This document shows, one piece after another, positions 41,801 to 50,730 of a stretch of 64,000 nt of DNA. Source of the stretch: Actinobacteria bacterium UBA4426 (GTDB lineage Bacteria; Actinomycetota; Actinomycetes; S36-B12). The translations under genes were made by a program, and so were the position numbers. The stretch's first letter is position 1. Every line of letters starts with the position of its first letter. The notes below the pieces were generated by a model. That model had not been told where the DNA came from, made no database searches, and worked only from the letters and a program-made list of their open reading frames with translations. The stretch lies in NCBI GenBank assembly GCA_002390705.1, contig DGQA01000002.1, forward strand, positions 85,791 to 149,790, given 5' to 3'.

Positions 41801-43052
41801 TCGTCCCCGCGCTTTCGCGAGCAGCCCACGCGTTCTCGTGCAGGTCAAGAAGCTCCTGCTTAATCGGGCTGTAACGCATCGAGCCTCCCGTGATCCAGGC
41901 ATTAGCAAATTCGCGTTCGGCACCGAATTTGTCCTTTTCACATGGTAGATCGATACGGTCATGCGGTTCCCGGATGGTGCCGATCGGGTCTTCGCCTTCG
42001 GCCACCTTTTTCATGTTTTCCTTGAACATTTTCCGAAGCATGGCAACGCCGGCATCGGAGCGGCCTAGATGTTCCTGGCTGCGGTCAATAATGGCACCTT
42101 GAGAGACCCACGCCATAGTGTCTTGACCTTCAACGTAGTCGGTGATGAAGCGACCTTGGTCGTCTTTCCACAGGTACTCATAAAATGTAGGGCGCTCTTG
42201 CTTGGGAGGCTCAGCCCCTTTGGGCGAGTGAGTGGAAAAGAAAAGCGTCCACGTAGTCGTGTTGTCAACAGGGACCCTAATTTGCATTTGATTAATTCCG
42301 GCACCGCCAACTCGCATGAAATAGGGGAAAACGAGTGGATGCCCAATTTTCCAATCGTCATTTTCTTCGGTACCTCCTTCCAACACTCGGCGCTTCAAAA
42401 TTCCCCATTCCATTTCTTCAAAACCGGTCTTCATGTGTTTTTTCTGAAATGCCTTAGGAGCGTCAAAACCGTGAGTTTGACCGAGGAATTCGAAGTAGTG
42501 GCCATGTAACCATTCCACGTGGTGGGGATCTACAGAATTTTCCATGATTTGCAGCCAATTGCATGGCAGGGTGGTGTAGCCGCAGTCCTTGACCCCATCC
42601 ATAACGAAAACGTCAAAACGCGGAAGTTCAGGTGCGGGACTTGGTCCGACATACACCCAAACCATGCCCGCCATGGTTTGTGCTTTTCCGGCCTTTTGTT
42701 GTACGCGATCTCGGAAATTTTGATTGTCAGACTCGGCTGGTTGCTCAACACAATGACCATCGAAATCAAACTTCCACCCGTGGTATCCGCACCGAATTCC
42801 ATCTTCGTGTACTACCCCGTAGGTCAAAGAAGCACGGCGATGGGGGCAATGTTCGGCAACAATGCCGTACTTGCCGCCTTTAGGTGTTTTAAAAAGGGTC
42901 CAATTCTCTCCCAAAAGACGCACTGTCTTTGTTGGTACCGAGTCAAAGTCTTCTTCGAATGCGATGGGGTACCAGTAGCAACGTAGTAACTCTCCCATCG
43001 GTGTGCCTGGGCCTACCGAGGTGAGTTCCTCATTTTGTTCGACAGTCAACAT
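41793..43052 (-). CDS. Rieske ring-hydroxylating oxygenase, terminal (alpha) subunit
   Basis: A 419-residue oxygenase that activates O2 at a mononuclear iron. The Rieske 2Fe-2S site has CPHR (about residue 67) and CGYHGW (about 88). The iron site 2-His-1-carboxylate is in NSVDPHHVEWLHGHY (about 168-182). The length and lack of an adjoining small beta subunit place it with homotrimeric phthalate-/vanillate-type oxygenases, which hydroxylate or demethylate substituted aromatics. AGGAGG lies 9 nt before the ATG. Electrons would come through the Rieske ferredoxin at 54506. It follows the phosphotransferase genes, hence the idea that its substrate carries a phosphate. Confidence 0.9.
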   Translation of the reverse strand: MLTVEQNEELTSVGPGTPMGELLRCYWYPIAFEEDFDSVPTKTVRLLGENWTLFKTPKGGKYGIVAEHCPHRRASLTYGVVHEDGIRCGYHGWKFDFDGHCVEQPAESDNQNFRDRVQQKAGKAQTMAGMVWVYVGPSPAPELPRFDVFVMDGVKDCGYTTLPCNWLQIMENSVDPHHVEWLHGHYFEFLGQTHGFDAPKAFQKKHMKTGFEEMEWGILKRRVLEGGTEENDDWKIGHPLVFPYFMRVGGAGINQMQIRVPVDNTTTWTLFFSTHSPKGAEPPKQERPTFYEYLWKDDQGRFITDYVEGQDTMAWVSQGAIIDRSQEHLGRSDAGVAMLRKMFKENMKKVAEGEDPIGTIREPHDRIDLPCEKDKFGAEREFANAWITGGSMRYSPIKQELLDLHENAWAARESAGTSA

Positions 43053-43155
43053 GGCTACTCCTCCTAATTCAGAGTCAAACTCTTCATTCTTAAGTCTCTA
43101 GTGTAGATCGGTCTCAGACCGCTGTTCGACTCCCGCAGGCTAAGAATGCGACCGA

Positions 43156-43194
43156 TTCCTTCGGGCGGCAAGATTTTCGTCCCGCCCGAAGGAA
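43156..43194. terminator. 13-bp perfect inverted repeat between two operon genes
   Basis: TTCCTTCGGGCGG (43156-43168) and CCGCCCGAAGGAA (43182-43194) are exact complements around a 13-nt loop. It lies between the end of the phosphohistidine-domain gene and the start of the Rieske gene, both on the minus strand. No T-run follows, so partial termination or mRNA end protection is more likely than full termination. A smaller GGTCTcAGACC palindrome lies at 43113-43123. Confidence 0.7.
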
Positions 43195-43215
43195 CCCATC
43201 AACTATTTCCACGAA

Positions 43216-45027
43216 TCAGTCAAGGATGGTGACCACTCCGTTAGTTCCGTCGACTCGAATTCGCTGGCCAGTCTCTATTTTGGCCGTTGCAAATCCGGTG
43301 CCCGTGACGGCCGGCAGCCCGTATTCCCGGCAGACGATCGCCGCATGGCTCATCATGCCTCCCGAGTCCGTGACCGTTGCTTGGATTCGCCCGAAGATTG
43401 GTGCCCAACTTGGAGCAGTGAGGGGTGCCACGAGAATCTCGCCCTCCTGCATTTGACCAATATCCTCGGGAGAAAGGATTACCCGTGCGGGACCTTCCAC
43501 CAAACCAGGTGAAGCTGCCATACCGCGTAGTTCACCTTCTAATTGTTCTCCGCCCCCCAGCCAAGAATTAACGCTGTCAGAGGTGATTCCCCACAGCATG
43601 ACCGTGAATGGTTCGGTGATTACCTCTGGTGGTGCACCGAGGGCAGGGACTGGCTTCCAATTTGCCAACGCTGAACACTTGCGCCGACGATCAGCAATGA
43701 TCGGCGGCCAATACCCCGGTCCAGCTGGGGCTTCAGGTGTCGCCCATGACACGAAATAATCCCAAAGCATCTCTTCAACTTCGACACGCTTGAGGTAGAA
43801 AATGTCATCTGGTTTCTCCCAAAATCCCTGATCCACCATGATCGCACCGAGTTCACGCATCTTGCGCCAAATTACGGAGTGTGCCCAATGCTCAACATAA
43901 AAGTTGTGGTTCTCCACATACGGGAACACGGTCCGGGCAAGTCCAAGTTTTCCTTGGAATGCTTCACGATCTTCATCGGTCGAAATCAATTCGGCGTATT
44001 CATTGACAACCCGATCCCGTTCGGCGCGAATCGCTTCCACTGGACGGTTCAGGTCCTTACCCTCCTTTAGATTTTCGATGTAGTTCCTAATGAACTCAAA
44101 AGGGACCTCGATGTTTTCAATCCAGATCTTGTCCCGATGGTAGAAACCTGATCCAGTTGAAAAATTGAACCACGGTTCCGCTGACTCTTCGAATGAAGCG
44201 ATCCATTCTTGACCGTCCGCGCTACTTTTAAGAATCTCGCAAGTTGCGTCAACGTCACCGGCAGAAAAAGCCTCGGCGACTCCAGAGTCGAGGGCTTTGC
44301 GGGCTAATCTTTTCAGTTCATCATCTGGTCGAAACAGGTCAACGTCGACGCCGGCTACCATTTTCGCAATTGCTTGATCGGAGATACCTGGGAATATGGT
44401 CTTGCAGAACATAAAGAAGTCAAGATAAGCGGCGTACCCCAGGTTGAGGAATTCAAAGTGGTAATTCCATAATTTCAATCCCAAACTGACAATTCTATGG
44501 TAATTCTCTTGCATCTGATAGCCGGATCCAACACCCGCGCCAGACTTAACCACAAGATCAGCGTCTTCAATCTCAGGAAGTGCCGTGAATTGGACAGCTT
44601 CCAATTCACCAATGAGATCCCGGATTTTTACCATCCAGTTGGAATAGAGATCATCCCAATTCATGAAATAGTGACCCGCGCGGTCGGTGAAGTTTGCAAC
44701 CCGCTCCTCGATTTTAGAGGGGTCTGCGGCGACGGGACTCAGATAGCAGTAGCCATTCAAAATTCTGAAAGCAATTCCGTCAGCGGGTGGCACCTGCAAG
44801 TGTCGGGAGTTGTACTGCGATAGGGAAGCAAGTGCGTATTCCAAAAAAGTTGCATCCCATGGAGTCAACACATTTGGCCAGTGGACTCCGTCTTGGAACC
44901 AAAATGTTGTGTCTTCGGATTTACGTCGATGCTCAGAGAACAACGAGGAATAGACGTACATTTCCTCCCAGCCCTCGGCACCCTCTGGGGTCTCAATGTC
45001 AAATGGACTTGGAAAACGGTCAGCCAT
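43216..45027 (-). CDS. PEP-synthase-like phosphohistidine-domain subunit (phenylphosphate synthase type)
   Basis: A 603-residue protein. The C-terminal 90 residues form the mobile phosphohistidine domain of PEP-utilising enzymes: TDSGGMMSHAAIVCREYG with the phosphorylated histidine, then GLPAVTGTG. The first 500 residues are helical and lack the ATP-grasp domain and the PEP/pyruvate barrel. The next upstream gene encodes just the ATP-grasp half. This split matches phenylphosphate synthase of Thauera (proteins 1 and 2) and, as I recall, the CreH/CreI cresol-phosphorylating pair of Corynebacterium, where the acceptor is a phenol. AAGGAA precedes the ATG. Confidence 0.8.
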   Translation of the reverse strand: MADRFPSPFDIETPEGAEGWEEMYVYSSLFSEHRRKSEDTTFWFQDGVHWPNVLTPWDATFLEYALASLSQYNSRHLQVPPADGIAFRILNGYCYLSPVAADPSKIEERVANFTDRAGHYFMNWDDLYSNWMVKIRDLIGELEAVQFTALPEIEDADLVVKSGAGVGSGYQMQENYHRIVSLGLKLWNYHFEFLNLGYAAYLDFFMFCKTIFPGISDQAIAKMVAGVDVDLFRPDDELKRLARKALDSGVAEAFSAGDVDATCEILKSSADGQEWIASFEESAEPWFNFSTGSGFYHRDKIWIENIEVPFEFIRNYIENLKEGKDLNRPVEAIRAERDRVVNEYAELISTDEDREAFQGKLGLARTVFPYVENHNFYVEHWAHSVIWRKMRELGAIMVDQGFWEKPDDIFYLKRVEVEEMLWDYFVSWATPEAPAGPGYWPPIIADRRRKCSALANWKPVPALGAPPEVITEPFTVMLWGITSDSVNSWLGGGEQLEGELRGMAASPGLVEGPARVILSPEDIGQMQEGEILVAPLTAPSWAPIFGRIQATVTDSGGMMSHAAIVCREYGLPAVTGTGFATAKIETGQRIRVDGTNGVVTILD

Positions 45028-45064
45028 TTTATTTCCTTTCGAGTAGTTGCGCGTGTGTGTGCAT

Positions 45065-46144
45065 TTACTTTTTCGTGTGAAGTGGATTCATCAGGGTGGA
45101 GACAATGCTTGCCATGAAATCTCCTGACGATTGAGAGGTGCCTTCGGCGCTAGAAGTCTTCTTGCTCCAGACAGTTTCTGGTCGCGACTGCAGCAGAACA
45201 ATATTGTTCTCTTCTGACATGTCAGCGTCCACGGCCCACTCAATATCTTGTGGGCATCCATAATGCTTCTCCGCAGCTTTTGCAAGTTTCGCAATCGCTG
45301 TAATCTGCGCATCGGTCAAGCTTGGTGACTTAGCGCGTTCTTCTTCCAACTCAGATCGCTCCACGCTGTCGTGGTCGCTGAGTTTGAACTCCATTTCCTT
45401 GATGGAAACCTTGCGTTGCCTAATTTCCATCAAGACTTTGTCTATTAAGTAGTTGTCTGGCGTTACTTCACCCGAGACAACTGACTCACCGAAGCCCCAA
45501 GCTGAGTCGATACACACTTGCGATCGATCACCATTGATGGGGTTCAGGGTAAACGCAACACCCGCTGAAATAGGTCGCACCATCTTCTGGACGACAACAC
45601 TCATTTCAACGAGATGGTGTTCATAGCCCATCTTGACTCGGTAACAAGTCGCTCGATCGGTAAATAAGCTTGCCCAACACCGACGAACTGCTTCGACAAC
45701 CGCATCTTCCCCTCGAATCCACAGATAGGTGTCATGCTCTCCCGCGAAGGAAGCGTCGGGCGAGTCTTCACTTGTTGCTGAAGAGCGCACGGCAACGGGA
45801 ATGTTAATTGTTCCAGAAAGTCGACATAACTCTTGATACGCCCGTCGAAGGTCCACTTCTACCGGCGCAGCGATTTCCATTTTGCTAAAGGACTCTCGGA
45901 TCCCTTTACAACGCTCGGTCACCATGTCCGTATCCGTGATGTCAAGTTCAAAAAGCAAACGAGCAATGTCCTCATCGACGTGGCTTTGTTCCTTGCTTTT
46001 GCGAAATGCTGTAGTAGTGAGTGTGAAGCCTGGTGGTACTGGTAATCCGGCTCCGGTCATTTCGCCAAGGCTTGCACCTTTACCCCCCACCTCACCCTTG
46101 AGGCCTTTCCGATAACTTTCGAACCACACTACAAATTCTGACAT
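45065..46144 (-). CDS. PEP-synthase-like ATP-grasp subunit
   Basis: A 359-residue protein equal to the ATP-binding half of PEP synthase/pyruvate phosphate dikinase. It starts VVWFESYRKGLKGEVGGKGASLGEM, then VRSSATSEDSPDASFAGEHD (nucleotide-binding arginine and acids), and ends near PQDIEWAVDAD and LLQSRPETVW, the usual close of the domain. The histidine and PEP domains are absent; the histidine domain is supplied by the next gene. I use the ATG at 46144, with GGAGGG upstream. Together the two should move a phosphoryl group from ATP via histidine to a small acceptor, here probably a phenolic. Confidence 0.85.
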   Translation of the reverse strand: MSEFVVWFESYRKGLKGEVGGKGASLGEMTGAGLPVPPGFTLTTTAFRKSKEQSHVDEDIARLLFELDITDTDMVTERCKGIRESFSKMEIAAPVEVDLRRAYQELCRLSGTINIPVAVRSSATSEDSPDASFAGEHDTYLWIRGEDAVVEAVRRCWASLFTDRATCYRVKMGYEHHLVEMSVVVQKMVRPISAGVAFTLNPINGDRSQVCIDSAWGFGESVVSGEVTPDNYLIDKVLMEIRQRKVSIKEMEFKLSDHDSVERSELEEERAKSPSLTDAQITAIAKLAKAAEKHYGCPQDIEWAVDADMSEENNIVLLQSRPETVWSKKTSSAEGTSQSSGDFMASIVSTLMNPLHTKK

Positions 46145-46148
46145 TGGG

Positions 46149-47279
46149 CTATCCCTCCGCTCGCAATGAAGGTGGGAGGGCGCGACCACTTAGGCCTGCC
46201 CACCAATCGGGAAGCTCTTCAAGGTTGGGAACCATCACTTCTTGAACGCGATTGCGATACGCGATAAAAGCCGAGTTGTTCGACATCATGCGGACAATGA
46301 CTTCTTCGGTGTTATAGGGCTCACCGGCGTCGTAGCCGAAAGCGTTAATGGTGAACACGCGAATGGGACCTGAGTGGGTGGCCGCGATTATTCGATCGCC
46401 GGGGTGTTCGGCCATAATCCGTTGGATTCCTGCCCAAAACCTGCGAACGGTCGCCGAGGGTGGCTCGAAATTGAGCATCGGGATCTGGGTCCACAGCGTG
46501 ATCGGGTCCGCACCTCCTGCCTGAGTACTCCAGAAGCGATCCATTTCAACCAGCCAGGTGGGGCGATCACCCAGGGCAACCCGTTCGTACTTTTCCATTT
46601 CTTTTTTGTACAATCGGAAAGCACCTGTGACGTCCCGTAGGCCTTCTGGGGTCCACACCTGGAAGTTGCGAAATTCCTCCAAGGGGGTGACTTCGCTAAT
46701 CTGCGCCGTACGATCCCACATGGTTAAACCGTCGAGTAGCCCTCTTCGAATTCCTTCAGCAGTTTGGCGGGCTCTGTTGGTATCGGCACAAACTATTCTG
46801 ATTTGTTCATCGTTTTTTATACTTTTGCTAATATCAAAACCACGGCGGTGGACCTGCCAACCACCGAGCGGGGTCAACCCACTCTCTGTTGAATATCCTT
46901 GGGTTTCACCATGTCTAATAATGTGGACTTGAGTTGTGAGCACGGCACCAGCTTGTTCTGGTGACTCGGGGACAATTTCTTTTGTTTTTGTAATTTGTGA
47001 ATAAGCATTAGTGACCCCAAGATCTTGACCTTCCCAAATCGGGACGCGTTCCTCAAGTGCGTTCGCTCCACTTTTCCTGTCCCGGAATCGACGCAGGTAC
47101 AGCGGAGTGGACTCGGTGCGCTCCAGATCTAACATTTCCGCTGAGGGTATTTCCTCGCTTCGCGCCTCACGTTCACGATACCGCTGCAGATAACCGGGGG
47201 GGTCGGTTCGATCCATGCGTGGAAGTGTTGAACGGGTCACTCGCCCATTGACCGATGAATCTGAATCTGAAGTCGTCAT
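46149..47279 (-). CDS. Histidine phosphatase family protein with long N-terminal extension
   Basis: A 376-residue protein. The phosphoglycerate-mutase-like core begins at about residue 110 with HIIRHGETQGYSTESGLTPLG (RHG catalytic motif; text split by glycine), continues with CADTNRARQTAE and ends with the second histidine in IAATHSGPIRVF (about 305). The first 100 residues are polar, rich in Arg and Glu, and have two YLxRxRxRE-like copies (GYLQRYREREAR, LYLRRFRDRKS), which looks like an internal repeat or interaction tail. It lies 4 nt before the ATP-grasp gene, so a phosphatase and a phosphotransferase are co-expressed. Dephosphorylation of a ring-hydroxylated aryl phosphate is an attractive role. 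Confidence 0.8.
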   Translation of the reverse strand: MTTSDSDSSVNGRVTRSTLPRMDRTDPPGYLQRYREREARSEEIPSAEMLDLERTESTPLYLRRFRDRKSGANALEERVPIWEGQDLGVTNAYSQITKTKEIVPESPEQAGAVLTTQVHIIRHGETQGYSTESGLTPLGGWQVHRRGFDISKSIKNDEQIRIVCADTNRARQTAEGIRRGLLDGLTMWDRTAQISEVTPLEEFRNFQVWTPEGLRDVTGAFRLYKKEMEKYERVALGDRPTWLVEMDRFWSTQAGGADPITLWTQIPMLNFEPPSATVRRFWAGIQRIMAEHPGDRIIAATHSGPIRVFTINAFGYDAGEPYNTEEVIVRMMSNNSAFIAYRNRVQEVMVPNLEELPDWWAGLSGRALPPSLRAEG

Positions 47280-47287
47280 GATTTTCC

Positions 47288-48199
47288 TTAACTGTGAACC
47301 GTGAGGAATTTTTGATTCACCATGCCGTCGTAGTAAAAGATTGCTCGACCCATTTCAGCTTCCGTCCATGTCACCGGTGGCTCATCGTGATCGACGTAGT
47401 ATCCGCCGGTGAAGGTTTCATTGCGGTTGCCCGCCGGGTCAAAGAAATACAAGCAATGCCCTCGCGTGGCACCGTGTCGTGTTGGGTTCGTCTCAATATT
47501 CACACCGTGATACGCCAAAATATCCGCGGCATCGCGGATCGCTGTCCAGTCTTCAACGTAATACGCAAAGTGGTGCAGTCCTCGGTCCTGCCCAGTCACG
47601 AGAGCAATATCGTGCGATTGATTCGAGTGCTCCAACCAAGCAGCAATCTGGAAACCGTCATCACCTAGGACTTGTTCGGTCATGTGAAAGTCCAGAACTC
47701 GCTCGAGAAATTCCGTGTTCTCGCCGACGTCTTCGCAGGTAAGAAAAATATGGTCAATTCTCGGAGGAGCGATTCCCACCATGCCAAGTGGTTTGGGAGG
47801 TGGGTTTGTCAGAGGCAAAAGGTTTCCTACCTGGTCCATGCCATGGGTGAGTTCCATTTCATGCCCGCTGGGCAAATTAAAGCGAATGGAATATCCACCG
47901 CCTGGACCGACCTGCTCTGGAGTCAATCGGTTGACAAAAACACCTGCCTCTTGAAGTTTCGCCTGGTAATAGTCAAGGTCTTCTAGGAATTGCAGTTTCC
48001 ATCCCATACGAACTAACCCGTAGGTTGGAGCGCTCTGCAGAATTACCGAGTGGTGTTGGTGCTCATCCCAGCATTTAAGAAAAACTCGGTCACCCTCGCG
48101 GGCAGTTTCAAACATTCCCACAACTTCGCTGTAATAGGCAGTTGCGAGCTCCAAGTCTGGTACTCGGATCTCGACGTGGGATAACCGCAATATTGCCAT
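47288..48199 (-). CDS. Extradiol (catechol 2,3-) dioxygenase, copy 2
   Basis: Type I extradiol ring-cleavage dioxygenase, 303 residues in two VOC domains. In the C-terminal domain the iron ligands are histidine in IDHIFLTCEDV (about 149), histidine in LHHFAYYVED (about 211) and glutamate in GNRNETFTGG (about 262). The family signature GHCLYFFDPAGNRNE is intact. It cleaves a catechol next to the hydroxyl groups to give a 2-hydroxymuconic semialdehyde-type product. It lies 15 nt after a paralogue. AGGACAG precedes the ATG. Confidence 0.9.
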   Translation of the reverse strand: MAILRLSHVEIRVPDLELATAYYSEVVGMFETAREGDRVFLKCWDEHQHHSVILQSAPTYGLVRMGWKLQFLEDLDYYQAKLQEAGVFVNRLTPEQVGPGGGYSIRFNLPSGHEMELTHGMDQVGNLLPLTNPPPKPLGMVGIAPPRIDHIFLTCEDVGENTEFLERVLDFHMTEQVLGDDGFQIAAWLEHSNQSHDIALVTGQDRGLHHFAYYVEDWTAIRDAADILAYHGVNIETNPTRHGATRGHCLYFFDPAGNRNETFTGGYYVDHDEPPVTWTEAEMGRAIFYYDGMVNQKFLTVHS

Positions 48200-48214
48200 T
48201 AGAACTGTCCTGTC

Positions 48215-49123
48215 CTAGGTGTGAACCGTCATGAATCGCTGATTGAGTTCGCCTTCATAATAGAAAATTGCGCGCCCAATTTGATCTTCAGTCCACGTGA
48301 TCGTGGGAAAGTCCGGATCCGGTCGGTAACCGCCGGTGAATACCTCGTTTCGCGTGCCGAGCGGGTCAAAGAAGTAGATCGTGTTTCCACGCGTTATTCC
48401 ATGCCTAGTTGGACCGACATCGATTTGAATTCCGTTGTAAGCCAGAACATCTGCTGAACGCCGGACGTGATCCCAGTCGTCGAGCCACCAGGCAAAGTGA
48501 TGCAAGCCGCCATTCTTTCCACTGACAATTGCCAAGTCGTGTGGGCTGTGAGAAACCTCCATCCATACGGCGGATTGGTGACCCTGACCGTCAAGGAGCT
48601 GCTCGGTAGTCCGGAAGCCAAAAACGTCTTGATAAAACTTTGCCGAATCACCCACTTCCTCAGCGGTAACTAAAAGATGGTCAAGACGCGGTGGTGCAAT
48701 TCCTTTAAGGCCTTCCACCATGAGTGACGGATTCACTAGCGAGGTCGCGCGGCCGACCATGTCAATGTCGTAAACAAGCTCCATAACTTGTCCCGAGGGT
48801 GTTTCGAATCGAATCGATTCTCCCTGACCCACATGATCGCCCTTGGTAACCCGCCGCACGGGGAATCCGTATTTCGTGACTTTGTTTTCAAATTCATCGA
48901 GATCGTCTTCGCGTTCGACTTTGAATGACATTTGCTCGAAGCCAACCCGGGGTCCGTAAATCAGCCGGAGCGAATGATGATTCGGTTCGTCCCAACATTT
49001 CAAATACACCGAAGTTTCATCGCGCTCGGTTTCAAGCATGCCGATTACTTCGGTGTAATAAGCGGTCGCTAGATCAAGATCCGTGACCGTGACATCAACG
49101 TGCGCCAAGCGTTGCAGGCCCAT
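48215..49123 (-). CDS. Extradiol (catechol 2,3-) dioxygenase, copy 1
   Basis: Paralogue of the following gene, 302 residues in two VOC domains. Iron ligands are retained: histidine in LDHLLVTAEEV, histidine in LHHFAWWLDD and glutamate in GTRNEVFTGG. However the family-signature histidine is replaced by asparagine (RGNTIYFFDPLG where copy 2 has RGHCLYFFDP). This could change the substrate or activity. It is the first gene of the minus-strand operon, opposite the plus-strand operon, with a 140-nt regulatory region between. Confidence 0.88.
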   Translation of the reverse strand: MGLQRLAHVDVTVTDLDLATAYYTEVIGMLETERDETSVYLKCWDEPNHHSLRLIYGPRVGFEQMSFKVEREDDLDEFENKVTKYGFPVRRVTKGDHVGQGESIRFETPSGQVMELVYDIDMVGRATSLVNPSLMVEGLKGIAPPRLDHLLVTAEEVGDSAKFYQDVFGFRTTEQLLDGQGHQSAVWMEVSHSPHDLAIVSGKNGGLHHFAWWLDDWDHVRRSADVLAYNGIQIDVGPTRHGITRGNTIYFFDPLGTRNEVFTGGYRPDPDFPTITWTEDQIGRAIFYYEGELNQRFMTVHT

Positions 49124-49185
49124 TGCGACTTCACTCCTTGACTATCCGAGTCGACCGGTGTGGATCAACTCACAGGTGTTGAAGC

Positions 49186-49257
49186 GGACGTTAGAACGAT
49201 TGTGTCCCGCATGGAAGCACATTGTCCCATGGAGAGGGACGCTTTCTGCTAACGTCC
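49186..49257. promoter_or_regulatory. Divergent control region of the catabolic island
   Basis: Between the two operons are GGACGTTAG (49186-49194) and its inverted copy CTAACGTCC (49249-49257). Inside these arms lie TGTCCCGCATGGA (49203-49215) and TTGTCCCATGGA (49222-49233) as direct repeats, followed by the inverse GGGAC (49236-49240). TGTCCCGC also occurs upstream of the aldehyde dehydrogenase gene. The IclR regulator encoded nearby is the likely binder. Confidence 0.55.
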
Positions 49258-49263
49258 ATTCGC

Positions 49264-49938
49264 ATGGGACCTAAATCCTTGCAACCAGCGCCCGAAGACA
49301 TGCGCGCCGCCATGGCCGAATATGTTCGGGCCAGCCACCAAGCTTATGTGGAAGCCTCCGCGCAGTTGGCACCTGCCGATCGCCTGCGATTACCACTTTT
49401 CTCGACGCGTAAATTTACTGTCGCCGCAATTGGGACCAGTTATCTCCATATTGTGGGTACGCAAGAAGAATTACCCGCTCCACAAGGTCACGAAATTTGC
49501 CTTGAGGAAAGTATTGGGGACTTGAACTGGAGTCTACGTTTTTATGACCCAACCGTGGTACCCGGATTGGGATTAATCGATGAAAGGGAAGGCCCCGCGA
49601 TCAACGCGGTGCACGACTGCCTTGGTTTGCGCTCAACTTTGTATCACCTCAGCATTCCCCCGGGCAGCGGGCTGAGCGCCCACCACGCGCAGCATGCTGG
49701 TACTGGCCTCGCGCATTCACACGCAGCGGCAATTCGAGACTTCGAGACCTTGGCTGCCTTAGCACCAAATAAATCCGAACTCATTCTGGAAATGAACTCC
49801 GCCTACGTCAACAACTTGAATAACGCGCATGCACTTCTCGCAAAGTCAATCACTCCAAAACTCTTAATTGATTCATGTGACTTTGACACAGTTCGCAAAG
49901 CTCTGATCAAGGAGCTGCGAGGTACTCAAGGTGAATGA
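49264..49938 (+). CDS. Conserved-looking protein of unknown function at the head of the meta-pathway operon
   Basis: A 224-residue soluble protein that I do not recognise. I use the ATG at 49264; a longer frame to 49222 runs through the operator region. A histidine-rich segment, LSAHHAQHAGTGLAHSHAAA (about 144-163), may bind a metal. The C-terminal half is helical (NSAYVNNLNNAHALLAKS). It is the first gene of the plus-strand operon and its stop overlaps the IclR gene start. A role in sensing or handling the aromatic substrate or an intermediate is possible. Confidence 0.65.
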   Translation: MGPKSLQPAPEDMRAAMAEYVRASHQAYVEASAQLAPADRLRLPLFSTRKFTVAAIGTSYLHIVGTQEELPAPQGHEICLEESIGDLNWSLRFYDPTVVPGLGLIDEREGPAINAVHDCLGLRSTLYHLSIPPGSGLSAHHAQHAGTGLAHSHAAAIRDFETLAALAPNKSELILEMNSAYVNNLNNAHALLAKSITPKLLIDSCDFDTVRKALIKELRGTQGE

Positions 49939-50728
49939 AACTGTTCGTCGATCTCACTCGACTCTCTCGAGCGTTCAGAACGCTGCCCGTGTATTGAAAG
50001 AATACTCAAAAGGCACTCGCGATCTCGGTGTTACTGAGCTTTCTCGTCGACTGGGAGTTGGAAAGAGCACAGCTCACCGGTTGGTAAATACGCTTGCCTT
50101 GGAGGGGATTTTGGAGCAAGACCCGCATACTGGCACATACCGATTAGGGCTTGTTATGTACGAACTTGGGGCTTCTGTTGCTCTGCACGCTGATTTGCAC
50201 GAGGCTTGCAGTCCAGTTATCGATCATCTGCGCAATGCCACCAAAGAGACTGTTCAAATCGCGGTCTTAGACGGCCGAGAAGTTGTTTACGTTGAGCGTC
50301 GGGAAAGCCCGCAGACACTTCGCCTGTTTGGTCGAGTTGGCTTTCGCAACGACGCCCATTGCACAAGCACCGGAAAACTCCTTTTAGCCAGCCTGCCACC
50401 CCATGTTCTTGAGACAACCCTCAGTGGTTGGCGACTCAAGCAACACACTCCACACACAATCGTCCGAATTGACAAGCTTCGCGCTGAACTCAGCGACGTA
50501 AGGAAAAATGGTTGGGCGGAGAACAATAATGAGTCCGAAATGGGTGTTGCTTCTGTCGCTGCTCCGGTGCGCAATGGCATGGGAGAGGTAATCGCGGCAG
50601 TCTCGGTTGCAGGTCCGGTGCAGCGACTCACAGGTGATTCACTGAGAAGGTTCGCGCGCCCGTGCGTTGAAGCCGGGGTCGCCATTAGTCGTCGTCTTGG
50701 CTATCACGAGAAACCCAAGGGAAGGTAA
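49931..50728 (+). CDS. IclR-family transcriptional regulator
   Basis: A 265-residue regulator. The N-terminal winged helix (about 10-75) contains LGVTELSRRLGVGKSTAHRLVNTLALEG (recognition helix in the second half). The C-terminal effector domain (about 90-260) has REVVYVERRESPQTLRLFGRVGF, AHCTSTGKLLLA and a C-terminal SVAAPVRNGMGEVIAAVSVAGP. IclR proteins often control aromatic degradation operons and bind the pathway substrate. It overlaps the preceding gene by 8 bp and is followed 2 nt later by the hydratase gene, so it is part of the operon it probably controls. Confidence 0.9.
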   Translation: MNETVRRSHSTLSSVQNAARVLKEYSKGTRDLGVTELSRRLGVGKSTAHRLVNTLALEGILEQDPHTGTYRLGLVMYELGASVALHADLHEACSPVIDHLRNATKETVQIAVLDGREVVYVERRESPQTLRLFGRVGFRNDAHCTSTGKLLLASLPPHVLETTLSGWRLKQHTPHTIVRIDKLRAELSDVRKNGWAENNNESEMGVASVAAPVRNGMGEVIAAVSVAGPVQRLTGDSLRRFARPCVEAGVAISRRLGYHEKPKGR

Positions 50729-50730
50729 AA

